64,000 bases of DNA, taken from positions 1,612,001 through 1,676,000 of the forward strand of contig NZ_LT594324.1 of NCBI RefSeq assembly GCF_900089605.1. Reading direction: 5' to 3'. This document shows, in pieces, positions 35,227 to 43,682 of the stretch; position 1 is the stretch's first letter, and every line of letters begins with the position of its first letter. This DNA is from Micromonospora narathiwatensis (GTDB lineage Bacteria > Actinomycetota > Actinomycetes > Mycobacteriales > Micromonosporaceae). Both the position numbers and the translations under genes were made by a program. The notes below the pieces were generated by a model, which had not been told where the DNA came from, did not search any database, and saw only the letters and a program-made list of their open reading frames with translations.

Positions 35227-35469
35227 ATGCCCGCACCACGGAAGTTCGAACCGCACTACCGGCGGATCATCGCCGACATCAGGGCACGCATCGCCTCGGG
35301 CGAGTGGCCGCCCGGCCACAAGCTGCCGTCCACCAAGGCGCTCGCCGACATGTACGAGGTGGGCAGCCAGTCGACGGTCCGTCAGGCGATCACGATTCTC
35401 ATCGAAACCGGTGAACTCTACGGCCACCAGGGTCTCGGCGTCTTCGTCGCCGACCGTTCCTCATCCTGA
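35227..35469 (+). CDS. Short GntR-family transcriptional regulator
   Basis: An 80-residue protein that is essentially only the GntR winged helix: FEPHYRRIIADIRARIASGEW ... KLPSTKALADMYEVGSQSTV RQAITILIETGEL and a wing YGHQGLGVFVA (split here for readability). There is no ligand-binding domain, as in the smallest members of the family, some of which regulate mobile elements or antitoxin-like genes. The ATG at 35227 has GGGAG eight bases upstream. It is divergent from two small Cys-containing proteins and probably represses both units through the palindrome at 35135-35159. Confidence 0.9.
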   Translation: MPAPRKFEPHYRRIIADIRARIASGEWPPGHKLPSTKALADMYEVGSQSTVRQAITILIETGELYGHQGLGVFVADRSSS

Positions 35470-35628
35470 CGGTCTGGGCCGACTCGGCGTGCCAGCGGAG
35501 AACGATCACGCTGATATCGCTGGCGCTATCAGCTCGAAAGTGAATCCGGGAAGTACCGTCCCGGGGCGGAGCGGTCCGCGTGCTCGTCGCCGACAACCAC
35601 GGTACGCATCGATGGACGGGGCGCACCG

Positions 35629-35634
35629 TACGCT
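35629..35634 (+). promoter_or_regulatory. -10 element of a leaderless transcript (TACGCT)
   Basis: TACGCT fits TANNNT, eight bases before the GTG at 35643, with no ribosome binding site between. Confidence 0.45.
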
Positions 35635-35642
35635 GGGTGACC

Positions 35643-36878
35643 GTGGACCGCATCATCTTCGGTCGGCCGCTACGCAGCGTCGCCTTCGACGTCGCCGTCT
35701 CCGGGCTGGTGGCGCTCTTCGCCGTCGCCGGGGCGGTCGCCCAGCCCGGTGGCTGGCAGGCGACCCTGGTCGGGATCGGGATGGTGGTCGCCCTGCTGTT
35801 CCGGCGTACCCACCCGTCTGCGGTGGCGGCGGGGGTGGCCGCGCTGGCGCTCGTCCAGGTGGTCGCCGGCTGGGGGCCGCTCGGCTACGACATCGCCGTG
35901 CTGATCGCCCTCTACAGCGTGGTCAAGTACGCCGACCGGCTCCGCGACGGGGTGATCGCCGGGCTGGTCGCCGCGGTCGGCGTGGTGCTGGCCGCGCTCC
36001 AGGCGCCCGGACCCGCCGCCTGGTGGGCCAGCGCGATCTACTTCGGGTTGATCACCGGCGCGGTGTGGCTGATGGGGCTGAACGTGCGGACCCGCCGGCT
36101 CTACGTGCTGAGCCTGGAGGAGCGGGCGACCACCCTCGAACGCGAGCGGGAGGCGGAGGCCCGGGCGGCGGTGGCCGAGGAGCGTACCCGGATCGCCCGG
36201 GAGCTGCACGACGTGGTCGCGCACAGCATGGCGGTGATGATCGTGCAGGCCGACGGGGTCCGGTTCACCATCGACCGCGACCCGGCCACCGCCCGGGAGG
36301 CGGCCAAGGTGGTGGCCGACACCGGCCGGCAGGCGCTGGAGGAGATGCGCCGGCTGGTGGGCGTACTCCGGGAGCCGAGCCGGCCGGAGCCGGCGGCCGC
36401 GCCGGACGTGGTGGCCGAGCCCGGCGGCGGCCTCTCCGCCGAGCCGACGCACCGCCGGCCGGCGCTGGTGGAGCTGCCCGGCCTGCTGGACCGCTTCCGC
36501 GCGGCCGGCCTGCGGGTCGGCTACGCCACCACGGGCGACCCGGTGCCCCTGCCGCCGGGCCTGGAGCTGACCGTCTACCGCGTGGTGCAGGAGTCGCTGA
36601 CCAACGCGCTCAAGCACGCCGGGGTGGGCGCGTCGGTCCAGCTGCGCCTGGACTGGTCCGCGACCACCGTCGCGGTCCGGGCGGTGGACGACGGGCGCGG
36701 CCGTCCGGTGGTCCGGCCGGCGCCGTCGGGCGGGCACGGCCTGGTCGGCATGCGCGAGCGGGTCGGGGTGTACGACGGCAGCCTCACCGCCGGCCCCACG
36801 CAGGCCGGGGGCTGGCGGGTCGAGGCGCGGCTGCCGCTACCGTCGGCGCCGGACAGCGAGCAGGGGGAGGCGGCATGA
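35643..36878 (+). CDS. Two-component sensor histidine kinase (HisKA_3 type)
   Basis: A 411-residue membrane sensor kinase. Four to five membrane helices occupy residues about 15-150, without a large extracellular sensor domain. A short coiled coil follows (EERATTLEREREAEARAAV), then the phospho-accepting histidine in RIARELHDVVAHSMAVMIVQ and an HATPase domain (YRVVQESLTNALKHAG ... VDDGRG ... GHGLVGMRERV). The signal is unknown. The GTG at 35643 is preferred because of the -10 element eight bases upstream; a longer reading frame reaches 35580. The stop overlaps the response regulator start (ATGA). Confidence 0.92.
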   Translation: MDRIIFGRPLRSVAFDVAVSGLVALFAVAGAVAQPGGWQATLVGIGMVVALLFRRTHPSAVAAGVAALALVQVVAGWGPLGYDIAVLIALYSVVKYADRLRDGVIAGLVAAVGVVLAALQAPGPAAWWASAIYFGLITGAVWLMGLNVRTRRLYVLSLEERATTLEREREAEARAAVAEERTRIARELHDVVAHSMAVMIVQADGVRFTIDRDPATAREAAKVVADTGRQALEEMRRLVGVLREPSRPEPAAAPDVVAEPGGGLSAEPTHRRPALVELPGLLDRFRAAGLRVGYATTGDPVPLPPGLELTVYRVVQESLTNALKHAGVGASVQLRLDWSATTVAVRAVDDGRGRPVVRPAPSGGHGLVGMRERVGVYDGSLTAGPTQAGGWRVEARLPLPSAPDSEQGEAA

Positions 36879-37540
36879 CGGTCCGCGTGGTGATCGTCGA
36901 CGATCAGGCGTTGGTCCGCACCGGGTTCCGCATGGTGCTGGACTCCCAGCCGGACCTGGCGGTGGTCGGCGAGGCGATCGACGGGGCCGACGCGCTGCGG
37001 GTGCTCGACCGGGTCGAGGCCGACGTGGTGGTGATGGACCTGCGGATGCCGACCATGGACGGGGTGGAGGCGACCCGGCGGATCTGCGCGCGACCGCCCG
37101 CCGGGCGTCCCCGGGTGCTGGTGCTCACCACCTTCGACACCGAGGCGGACGCGTTCGCCGCGCTCCAGGCGGGGGCCAGCGGTTTCCTGCTCAAGAACGT
37201 CCCGCCGGAGGAGCTGCTCGCCGCGATCCGGGTGGTCGCCGACGGCGACTCGGTGGTCGCTCCGTCGATCACCCGGCGGCTGCTGGACCGGTTCGCCGGC
37301 CAGCTCGGCCCCGGGCCCACCGAGGACCCCCGGTTGGCTCAGCTCACCGAGCGGGAGCGGGAGGTGCTGCTGCTCGTCGCGCAGGGGCTGTCCAACGCGG
37401 AGATCGCCGTCCGGGTGCACGTCGCGGAGACGACGGTGAAGACGCACGTCGGCCGGATCCTGGCGAAGCTCCAGCTCCGCGACCGGGTGCAGGCGGTGGT
37501 GCTGGCGTACGAGAGCGGGCTGGTCACCCCGGGCGGCTGA
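36875..37540 (+). CDS. LuxR-family (NarL-type) response regulator
   Basis: A 221-residue response regulator. The receiver domain has the acidic pair DD (VVIVDDQ), the phospho-accepting aspartate in VVMDLRMPTMDG and the lysine in FLLKNVPPEEL. The C-terminal LuxR-type helix-turn-helix (LTEREREVLLLVAQGLSNAE ... TVKTHVGRIL) binds DNA. The ATG at 36875 overlaps the kinase stop and the two form a cognate pair. The target genes are unknown; no nearby gene looks like an obvious member of the regulon. Confidence 0.95.
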   Translation: MTVRVVIVDDQALVRTGFRMVLDSQPDLAVVGEAIDGADALRVLDRVEADVVVMDLRMPTMDGVEATRRICARPPAGRPRVLVLTTFDTEADAFAALQAGASGFLLKNVPPEELLAAIRVVADGDSVVAPSITRRLLDRFAGQLGPGPTEDPRLAQLTEREREVLLLVAQGLSNAEIAVRVHVAETTVKTHVGRILAKLQLRDRVQAVVLAYESGLVTPGG

Positions 37541-37569
37541 GCCCGCGACCTGCCGCGGTACCGGAGGGG

Positions 37570-38832
37570 TCAGAGGCGCTCGACCGTCGGTCCCTGGCAG
37601 CGGTTTCGGGTGTCGAAGACGTAGCGGGCGTGCCGGGTCACCAGGCCGTAGTCGAAGCAGTCGTGGTCGGTCACCACCACCACCGCGTCGGCGGCGCGTA
37701 CCTCGCGCTCGGTCAACTCCACCAGCGCCACCCCGTCCGGGACGTGGTGCGGCTCGGCGTACGGCTCCACGGCGAGCACCTCCGCCCCGAGGCCACGCAG
37801 CCGGGCCGCCACGTCCACGGCGGGCGAGTCCCGCATGTCGCCGGTGTTGCGCTTGTACGCCAGACCGAGCAGCAGCAGCCGGGCACCGGTGACGGCCCGC
37901 CCGCAGCGGTTCAGGCCCGCCATGACCCGCTGCGCCACGTGCTCGGGCATCTCGTGGTTGATGTCGTTGGCCAGCTCGATGAAACGGAACTGGCGGCCGA
38001 GGCGTCGCTTCACCTGCCAGGACAGATAGCAGGGGTCGATCGGCAGGCAGTGCCCGCCCACGCCCGGTCCGGGCCGGAACGGCATGAACCCGAACGGCTT
38101 CGTCTCGGCCGCGTCGATCGCCTGCCAGACGTCGATGTCGAGCTGGTGGGAGAGCATCGTCAGCTCGTTGATCAGGCCGATGTTGACCTGGCGGAAGGTG
38201 TTCTCGATCAGCTTGGTCAGCTCGGCCACCCGGGTCGAGTCGACCGGCACCGTCCGCTCGACCAGCCGCCGGTAGAAGGCGTCCACCCGGTGCAGCGAGG
38301 CGTCGTCGACCCCCGACACCACCTTCGGGGTGTTCTCCAACCGCCAGGTCCGGTTGCCCGGGTCGATCCGCTCCGGGCTGTAGCCGAGGTGGAAGTCGGC
38401 CGGGCTGCGCAGCCCGCTGGTCGACTCCAGCAGCGGACGGAGCAGTTCCTCCGTGGTGCCCGGGTACGTGGTGGACTCCAGGATCACGGTGCAGCCGGGC
38501 CGCAGGTACGGCCCGATGTTCAGGCCGGCCCGCTCGACGAAGCTGAGGTCGGGGGTGCCGTCGCGCAGCGGTGTGGGCACCGTGATGACGCAGACGTCGA
38601 AGCCCTCCGCGTCGGCGTACTCGCTGCTCGGGCGGTAGCGTCCGGTGTGCAGGGCCCGGCCCAGCCGGTCGACCGGGATGTCCTCGACGTAGGACTCGCC
38701 GTTGGCCAGCAGCTTCACCCGGTCGGTGTCCACGTCGAGCCCGACGACGTCCATGCCCGCCTCGACCGCCCGTACGGCGAGCGGCAGTCCCACGTATCCC
38801 TGGCCGATCACGACCAGCTTCTCAGCACTCAC
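37570..38832 (-). CDS. Nucleotide-sugar dehydrogenase (UDP-ManNAc/GlcNAc dehydrogenase type)
   Basis: A 420-residue NAD-dependent enzyme that oxidises the C6 of a UDP-amino-sugar to a uronic acid, a step in capsule or teichuronic-acid synthesis. The N-terminal Rossmann motif is VVIGQGYVGLPLAVRAVEAG. The catalytic cysteine lies in GVGGHCLPIDPCY. IENTFRQVNIGLINELTML is the central family helix. Motifs fit WecC/WbpA more than UDP-glucose dehydrogenase, but the sugar cannot be proved. The GTG at 38832 follows GAGGAG. It is monocistronic, yet logically connected with the polysaccharide genes at 49.5-57.5 kb. Confidence 0.9.
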   Translation of the reverse strand: MSAEKLVVIGQGYVGLPLAVRAVEAGMDVVGLDVDTDRVKLLANGESYVEDIPVDRLGRALHTGRYRPSSEYADAEGFDVCVITVPTPLRDGTPDLSFVERAGLNIGPYLRPGCTVILESTTYPGTTEELLRPLLESTSGLRSPADFHLGYSPERIDPGNRTWRLENTPKVVSGVDDASLHRVDAFYRRLVERTVPVDSTRVAELTKLIENTFRQVNIGLINELTMLSHQLDIDVWQAIDAAETKPFGFMPFRPGPGVGGHCLPIDPCYLSWQVKRRLGRQFRFIELANDINHEMPEHVAQRVMAGLNRCGRAVTGARLLLLGLAYKRNTGDMRDSPAVDVAARLRGLGAEVLAVEPYAEPHHVPDGVALVELTEREVRAADAVVVVTDHDCFDYGLVTRHARYVFDTRNRCQGPTVERL

Positions 38833-38946
38833 CCGGGCTCCTCACGAGACGGTACGTACCCCGTCCGTCACCCTAGGTGGAGTTTGCGCGCCGTATGTCT
38901 GTTTTGGGAATCGTGAGGCTGGAGTGTCTCGTGGGGCCGGCCGGCT

Positions 38947-40323
38947 TCAGTTGACCGTGCCGGGCGGAACGCCACCGTCGGGCGGGGGCGTCGTCGCGCT
39001 GCTGGTCGGCGGCGTGGGGGAGGTGTCCGTCGGCGGGGGCGGACTGCTCGACGTGGTGGCCGGGTCGGTCGGTTCGGTCGACGGCGCCTCCGACGGTGTC
39101 GGCTCGACGGAGACGCTCGGGGTGCCGGTCGGGGACGGGGTGGGGGTGGCCGTCTCCGACGGGCGGTTGCCCGGCCCCGGCCGGGTTGGCCTGCTGCTCT
39201 CCTCGGCGGACACCGACTCGTCGGCTGCCGGCGCGTCGTCACTCGTGGTGGTGGCGGGCGGCGGGGTCTTGAAGGTGGTCGCCGGCTCGCCCGTGTTGCC
39301 GGCGGCACCGAGCGCCGCGCCGAGCGCGGCCAGCGCCACGAGCACCGCGGCGCCCGCGCCGATCAGCGTCCCTCGCCGGCTACCCGGCCGGGACGCCGGC
39401 GGCGCCGGCGCGACGACCGGAAGATCGTCCCGGGTGTCCGTGGCCCCGGCCGAGTTGCGCAACCTGACCGGCACCGTCGAGGCCGGCGAGTCGGACGTCG
39501 CCGCCCGGGCTGCGGCGGCCATCGCCGTGCCGGTGGGGAAGCGGTCGGCGGGGTCCTTCGACAGCGCGCGGGCGACCAGGTCGCGGACCGGCTGCGGGAT
39601 GTCCGTCGGCAGTTCCGGCGGCTCGTCGTCCAGGTGGCGGACGGCCACCTGGAGTGGATTGTCCCCGGTGAAGGGCGGGCTGCCGGTGAGGCAGCAGTAG
39701 GCCACCGCGCCGAGCGCGTAGAGGTCGGTGGCGCCGGAGACGGGGCGGCCGGCGGCCTGCTCGGGGGCCATGTAGAGGGCGGTGCCGGGCACCGCGTTGG
39801 TGCTGGTGATGCTGGTCACATTGGTCGACCGGGCCACCCCGAAGTCGACCAGCGTGACGTTGCCGTTCTCCTGCACCAGCAGGTTGCTCGGCTTCACGTC
39901 CCGGTGGACGATGCCCCGGGCGTGGGCGGCGTGCAGGGCCTGGGCGACCTGCGCCACGATCGACATCGTCTCGGCGACGTCGAGCCGGCCGGCCTCCTCG
40001 ATCCGCTTGGACAGCGGCTCGCCCTCGACGAACTCCATGACCAGGTAGTCGGCCCGGCCGCCGTCGGGCAGCTCGTCCTCACCGCAGTCGAAGACCTGTA
40101 CGACGCCCGGGTTCCGCAGGGCGGCCATGATCCGCGCCTCGGCGCGGAAGCGGGCGATGAAGTCGGGATCGGAGACCAACGCCGGCAACAGGACCTTCAC
40201 CGCGACCTGACGGCCCAGCACCAGGTCCGTGGCACGCCAGACGTCCCCCATGCCGCCCGTGGCGACACGGTCATTCAGGCGGTACCGACCGCTGAGGACG
40301 ACCTCCGATGACAACACCCTCAT
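38947..40323 (-). CDS. Eukaryotic-type Ser/Thr protein kinase, membrane-anchored
   Basis: A 458-residue Hanks-type kinase. The kinase domain (about 9-265) is complete: GGMGDVWRATD glycine loop, VAVKVLL lysine, HRDVKPSNLL catalytic loop, VDFGVAR and APEQ. One membrane helix follows (GTLIGAGAAVLVALAALGAALG, shortened). The extracellular tail is a long Pro/Ser/Thr-rich region without PASTA domains, ending in VPPGTVN. The start is uncertain: ATG 40323 fits the family, while a GTG at 40365 adds 14 residues. Ligand and substrates are unknown. The nearest gene in the other direction is a sigma factor about 550 bases away. Confidence 0.9.
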   Translation of the reverse strand: MRVLSSEVVLSGRYRLNDRVATGGMGDVWRATDLVLGRQVAVKVLLPALVSDPDFIARFRAEARIMAALRNPGVVQVFDCGEDELPDGGRADYLVMEFVEGEPLSKRIEEAGRLDVAETMSIVAQVAQALHAAHARGIVHRDVKPSNLLVQENGNVTLVDFGVARSTNVTSITSTNAVPGTALYMAPEQAAGRPVSGATDLYALGAVAYCCLTGSPPFTGDNPLQVAVRHLDDEPPELPTDIPQPVRDLVARALSKDPADRFPTGTAMAAAARAATSDSPASTVPVRLRNSAGATDTRDDLPVVAPAPPASRPGSRRGTLIGAGAAVLVALAALGAALGAAGNTGEPATTFKTPPPATTTSDDAPAADESVSAEESSRPTRPGPGNRPSETATPTPSPTGTPSVSVEPTPSEAPSTEPTDPATTSSSPPPPTDTSPTPPTSSATTPPPDGGVPPGTVN

Positions 40324-40871
40324 ACCGTACCCAGAGCCGCCGCGAAGTATTTCCCGCGATCTCACCCGCGCTGACCGGCGGCCGGCTCGACCCGATCCGC
40401 CGAACGGTCAACGCCCGCCGCCCCGATCGGCTGAGGGTGACGACTCGGGTACGATCGGCCAGGAAAGCGCCGCAGATGGTGGTCTGTCCGGCAGTTCCGG
40501 CACCCCTTCCGGAACCTCGTTCGGCGCAGCGTACGGGCGCTGATGTTCGTTACGCCGACCCGCCGTGGTCGTCCGGCGACAATTCTCACTTTTCTTCGAT
40601 GGGTCGGCGGCTTGTCCGCCCGTCCATCCGCTCCTACCGTTAGCCCGGCTCCGGGGTGCCCCATGACGCGGGTACGGTGTGTCCGCCGATGGCCGTATGT
40701 CGCGGCACCTGTCCGTATGCGTCCGCGCGGTTTCGCGTCGAACGCCGATCAAATCAGCGGGGGGCTGGTGGTGCGGGTGGTGATCCGGTCACCCGACCGG
40801 TCGAATGCGCGGGTACACCGGCACCGGCACGCTCCGGCCCGGGGGTTCGGCAGGGCGGAGACGGCGGGTCC
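40324..40871. other. Gene-free intergenic region between the Ser/Thr kinase and the sigma factor
   Basis: About 550 bases without a convincing gene. It contains a moderately AT-rich patch (GACAATTCTCACTTTTCTTC, 40579-40598) and, reading rightward, GGAAC (40511-40515) followed 15 bases later by GTACGG, which recalls an ECF-type promoter. Short open frames on both strands lack ribosome binding sites and domains. Confidence 0.45.
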
Positions 40872-41513
40872 ATGACCGGTGAGCTGAGCGAGGCGGTCGC
40901 CGCGGCGCAGGCGGGCGACGAGGACGCCTTCCGCTTCCTCTACCGCAGCCTCCAGCCCGGCCTGCTGCGCTATCTCACCGCGCTGGTGGGCGGGGACGCC
41001 GAGGACGTCGCGTCCGAGGCCTGGTTACAGATCTCCCGTGACCTGCCCACCTTCACGGGCGGGGAGTTCCGGGCCTGGACGGTCACCATCGCACGCAATC
41101 GGGCGATGGACCATCTGCGTCGGCAGCGGCGGCGGCCGTCCCTGCCGGTGCCGGTCCAGGCGCTCAGCGGGCTGGCCGGGGACGCCGACACGGCCGAGCG
41201 GGCCGGCGAGACCATCGGCACCGAGTCCGCGCTGGCGCTGATCGCGACCCTGCCGCCCCGGGAGGCGGAAGCGGTCCTGCTGCGGGCCGTGATCGGACTC
41301 GACGCGGAGAGCGCCGGGCGGGTTCTCGGCCGGCGCGCGGGAGCTGTCCGTACCGCCGCACACCGGGGCCTGCGCCGTCTCGCCTCGCTCCTGGAACGCT
41401 CCGACGCCGGACGACCGACCGACCGGGCCGCGGAGACCACCCCGCCCCACCCCCGTACCGGCCGGGGGCGGCAGGCGCCGACCGCGCCGAAGGCGGAGCC
41501 GGCGGACGGATGA
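40872..41513 (+). CDS. ECF-type RNA polymerase sigma factor
   Basis: A 213-residue sigma-70 family protein of the extracytoplasmic-function type. Region 2 (about 15-80) contains AFRFLYRSLQPGLLRYL, DVASEAWLQISRDLPTF and FRAWTVTIARNRAMDHLRRQ; region 4 (about 110-165) contains LIATLPPREAEAVLLRAVIG and the HTH RVLGRRAGAVRTAAHRGLRR. The C-terminal 40 residues are an unstructured tail. The ATG at 40872 has GGCGG sites upstream but no strong ribosome binding site. The following gene, 16 bases away, is a membrane protein and a candidate partner that controls it. Confidence 0.9.
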   Translation: MTGELSEAVAAAQAGDEDAFRFLYRSLQPGLLRYLTALVGGDAEDVASEAWLQISRDLPTFTGGEFRAWTVTIARNRAMDHLRRQRRRPSLPVPVQALSGLAGDADTAERAGETIGTESALALIATLPPREAEAVLLRAVIGLDAESAGRVLGRRAGAVRTAAHRGLRRLASLLERSDAGRPTDRAAETTPPHPRTGRGRQAPTAPKAEPADG

Positions 41514-41529
41514 CGCTGAGGGGATTGGG

Positions 41530-42294
41530 ATGAACTTTCGCCGGCCCGACCGGCCCGCCGACCGGGCGGAGTCCGAGCGTTTGCTCGACGCGGCCCGCGC
41601 CGGGCGGGCACCGTCGCCCGGGGTCGACCCGCTGGCCCGGCTGCTCGCCGCGGCGACCGCCCCGGCCGACTCGACCGAACTGCGCGGAGAGGAGCAGGCG
41701 CTCGCCGCGTTCCGGGCGGCCCGGGTGAACCCGCCGGCGCGACCGGCACGGGCTCCCCGGAGGGGACGCTTCCGGGTCGGCGTGGCGGCCTGGGCGGCCG
41801 GACTCACCGCCGTCGCCACCGCCGGGGTCGCCGTCGCCGCGGTGAACCTGGACCGGTCCGGGGTCCCGTCGCCGCCGCCCGCGTCGACGACCGCCGGCGG
41901 CGCCACCGCCGGCAGCACCGGCACGGGTAGCTCGACCATGCCGGCGCAGACCCGGGAGGCGAGCCCGACCACCGGCGCCGCGACACCGTCGGCCGAACCC
42001 GATCCGACCGGGTCCGCCGATGCCGGCCGGCCGGCGCAGCCGGGGAATCTCGCCGGCCACTGCCGGGCGTACCTGTCGAAGTCGGCCAAGCAGCGGGCCC
42101 GGGCGCTGGAGACACCGGGCTTCGCCGACCTGGTCACCGCCGCCGGCGGCGCCGACCAGGTCGAGGCGTACTGCCTCCGGCTCGTACCGGAGGCGACCGG
42201 CCACCCGTCGTCGAACGCCAACCCCACCCGGTCCGCCCAGGGCAAGGCGAAGGCGAGCCCCGCCAAGGACACCGGAAAGCCGGACGACGGCTGA
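41530..42294 (+). CDS. Single-pass membrane protein, candidate anti-sigma partner
   Basis: A 254-residue protein encoded just after the sigma factor. Residues 1-80 are soluble (ESERLLDAARAGRAPSPGVD ... EEQALAAFRAARV), one membrane helix lies near 89-105 (VAAWAAGLTAVATAGVAVAA), and the rest is a Pro/Ser/Thr-rich extracellular part with two cysteines (GHCRAYL ... AYCLRLV). The gene order and topology are those of an anti-sigma factor. No zinc-binding H-x3-C-x2-C motif is present, so the role is an inference from position. ATG 41530 has GAGGGG upstream. Confidence 0.75.
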   Translation: MNFRRPDRPADRAESERLLDAARAGRAPSPGVDPLARLLAAATAPADSTELRGEEQALAAFRAARVNPPARPARAPRRGRFRVGVAAWAAGLTAVATAGVAVAAVNLDRSGVPSPPPASTTAGGATAGSTGTGSSTMPAQTREASPTTGAATPSAEPDPTGSADAGRPAQPGNLAGHCRAYLSKSAKQRARALETPGFADLVTAAGGADQVEAYCLRLVPEATGHPSSNANPTRSAQGKAKASPAKDTGKPDDG

Positions 42295-42449
42295 TCCCCG
42301 AGGCCACCGGATTCCGGACAAATATTCATCTCTCCGGACGCGCGGATTCCGTCTGCTAGACACATGATGGTGGGACCGTGTGTGGCCGGTGACGGTGCGC
42401 GTCCCGGCCGACGCAGCGGCCGCCACCTGGAGAGAGGAGCTGTCTCTTG

Positions 42450-43682
42450 GTGATGTCGCCGGAGTTGGACCGGGCCACCGTCCTGCGGGACGAGGCCGCG
42501 GCGGCCGGATATCTCGCCAGGATCTGCTTCAAGACCGGCCCGCCCACCCTGACCGGTGTCGAGCTGGAATGGACGGTGCACGACGCCGCGGACCCGACCC
42601 GCCCGGTCGACCGCGAGCGACTGCGCCGGGCGCTGGGGCGGCACAGCCCCGTCACCATCGACCCCACCAGCCCCGCCCAGAGACTCCGGCACGGCGGCGC
42701 CGTGACCGTGGAGCCGGGCGGGCAGGTGGAGATCTCCTCCGCGCCGCGACCCTCGGTCGCCGCGTTGATCCTGGCCACCGAGGCCGACATCGCCGAACTC
42801 ACCGCCGCCCTGCACGCCGACGGTCTCGTCCTGGGCGGGACCGGGATGGATCCCTGGCGGCCCCCGCTCCCGGTGGTGGAAACGCCCCGCTACCGGGCCA
42901 TGCGGTGCGTCTTCGACCGGCGTGGCCTGGCCGGTCGGGCCATGATGTACAGCACCGCCGGCCTCCAGGTCTGTCTCGACGCGGGAGAGCCGGAGCGGTT
43001 GGCGCAGCGGTGGGCCACCGCCCACGCCGTCGGTCCGCCGCTGCTGGCCGCGTTCGCCACCGCGGACCGGCACGCGGGTCGGCGTACCGGATGGGCCTCC
43101 ACGCGGATGGCCGCCTGGCTGGCCATCGACCCGGCGCGGACCGGCCCGGTCTGGTCGCCCGACCGCCCCGACCGCGATCCGGTCGCCGCCTGGACCGAGT
43201 ACGCGCTCGCCGCGCCGCTGCTCTGCGTGCGCGACGAGGGCCCGGACTGGACGCCGCCGGCCGGCGTCACCTTCGCCGACTGGCTGGCCGGGGCGCTGCC
43301 CCGCCCGCCGACCACCGACGACCTGGAGTACCACGTCAGCACCCTCTTCCCGCCGGTACGCCCCCGTGGCTACCTGGAGATCCGCTACCTGGACGCCCAA
43401 CCGGGCCGGGCGTGGACGGTGCCGCTCGCGGTGCTGGCCGCGCTCTTCGCCGGCCCGGTCACCACCCGGGAGGCGCTGGCCGCCGCCGCGCCGGTCGCCG
43501 ACCGCTGGCACGACGCCGCCCGGTACGGGCTGGCCGACCGTCCGCTGGCCGACGCCGCGGCGGCGCTGTTCGAGCTGGCCCTGGCTGCCCTGCCCGGGCT
43601 GGACCTGCCGGCCGGGAGCCACGAGGAGGCGAGCCGAGAGATCCGGCGGCGTCGCGCCGCCCTGGAGAGGAGGCACCGGTGA
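42450..43682 (+). CDS. egtA: Glutamate-cysteine ligase EgtA (ergothioneine biosynthesis)
   Basis: EgtA joins glutamate and cysteine to gamma-glutamylcysteine, the sulfur donor for ergothioneine. It has about 410 residues and belongs to glutamate-cysteine ligase family 2: GVELEWTVHD (glutamate binding), EPGGQVEISSAPRPS, RYRAMRCVFD and RGYLEIRYLDAQPG. The first gene of egtABCD. The start is uncertain: TTG 42447, GTG 42450 or ATG 42453 follow one another in frame. AGGAG is 7, 10 and 13 bases upstream of them respectively. The stop overlaps the egtB start (GTGA), so translation is coupled. Confidence 0.93.
   Translation: MMSPELDRATVLRDEAAAAGYLARICFKTGPPTLTGVELEWTVHDAADPTRPVDRERLRRALGRHSPVTIDPTSPAQRLRHGGAVTVEPGGQVEISSAPRPSVAALILATEADIAELTAALHADGLVLGGTGMDPWRPPLPVVETPRYRAMRCVFDRRGLAGRAMMYSTAGLQVCLDAGEPERLAQRWATAHAVGPPLLAAFATADRHAGRRTGWASTRMAAWLAIDPARTGPVWSPDRPDRDPVAAWTEYALAAPLLCVRDEGPDWTPPAGVTFADWLAGALPRPPTTDDLEYHVSTLFPPVRPRGYLEIRYLDAQPGRAWTVPLAVLAALFAGPVTTREALAAAAPVADRWHDAARYGLADRPLADAAAALFELALAALPGLDLPAGSHEEASREIRRRRAALERRHR

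Noticed and set aside
34607..37540. A 977-codon open frame on the + strand
   Set aside because: It runs through the small minus-strand genes, the GntR gene and the sensor kinase; only its last 221 codons are the response regulator. The rest is a GC-driven open frame.
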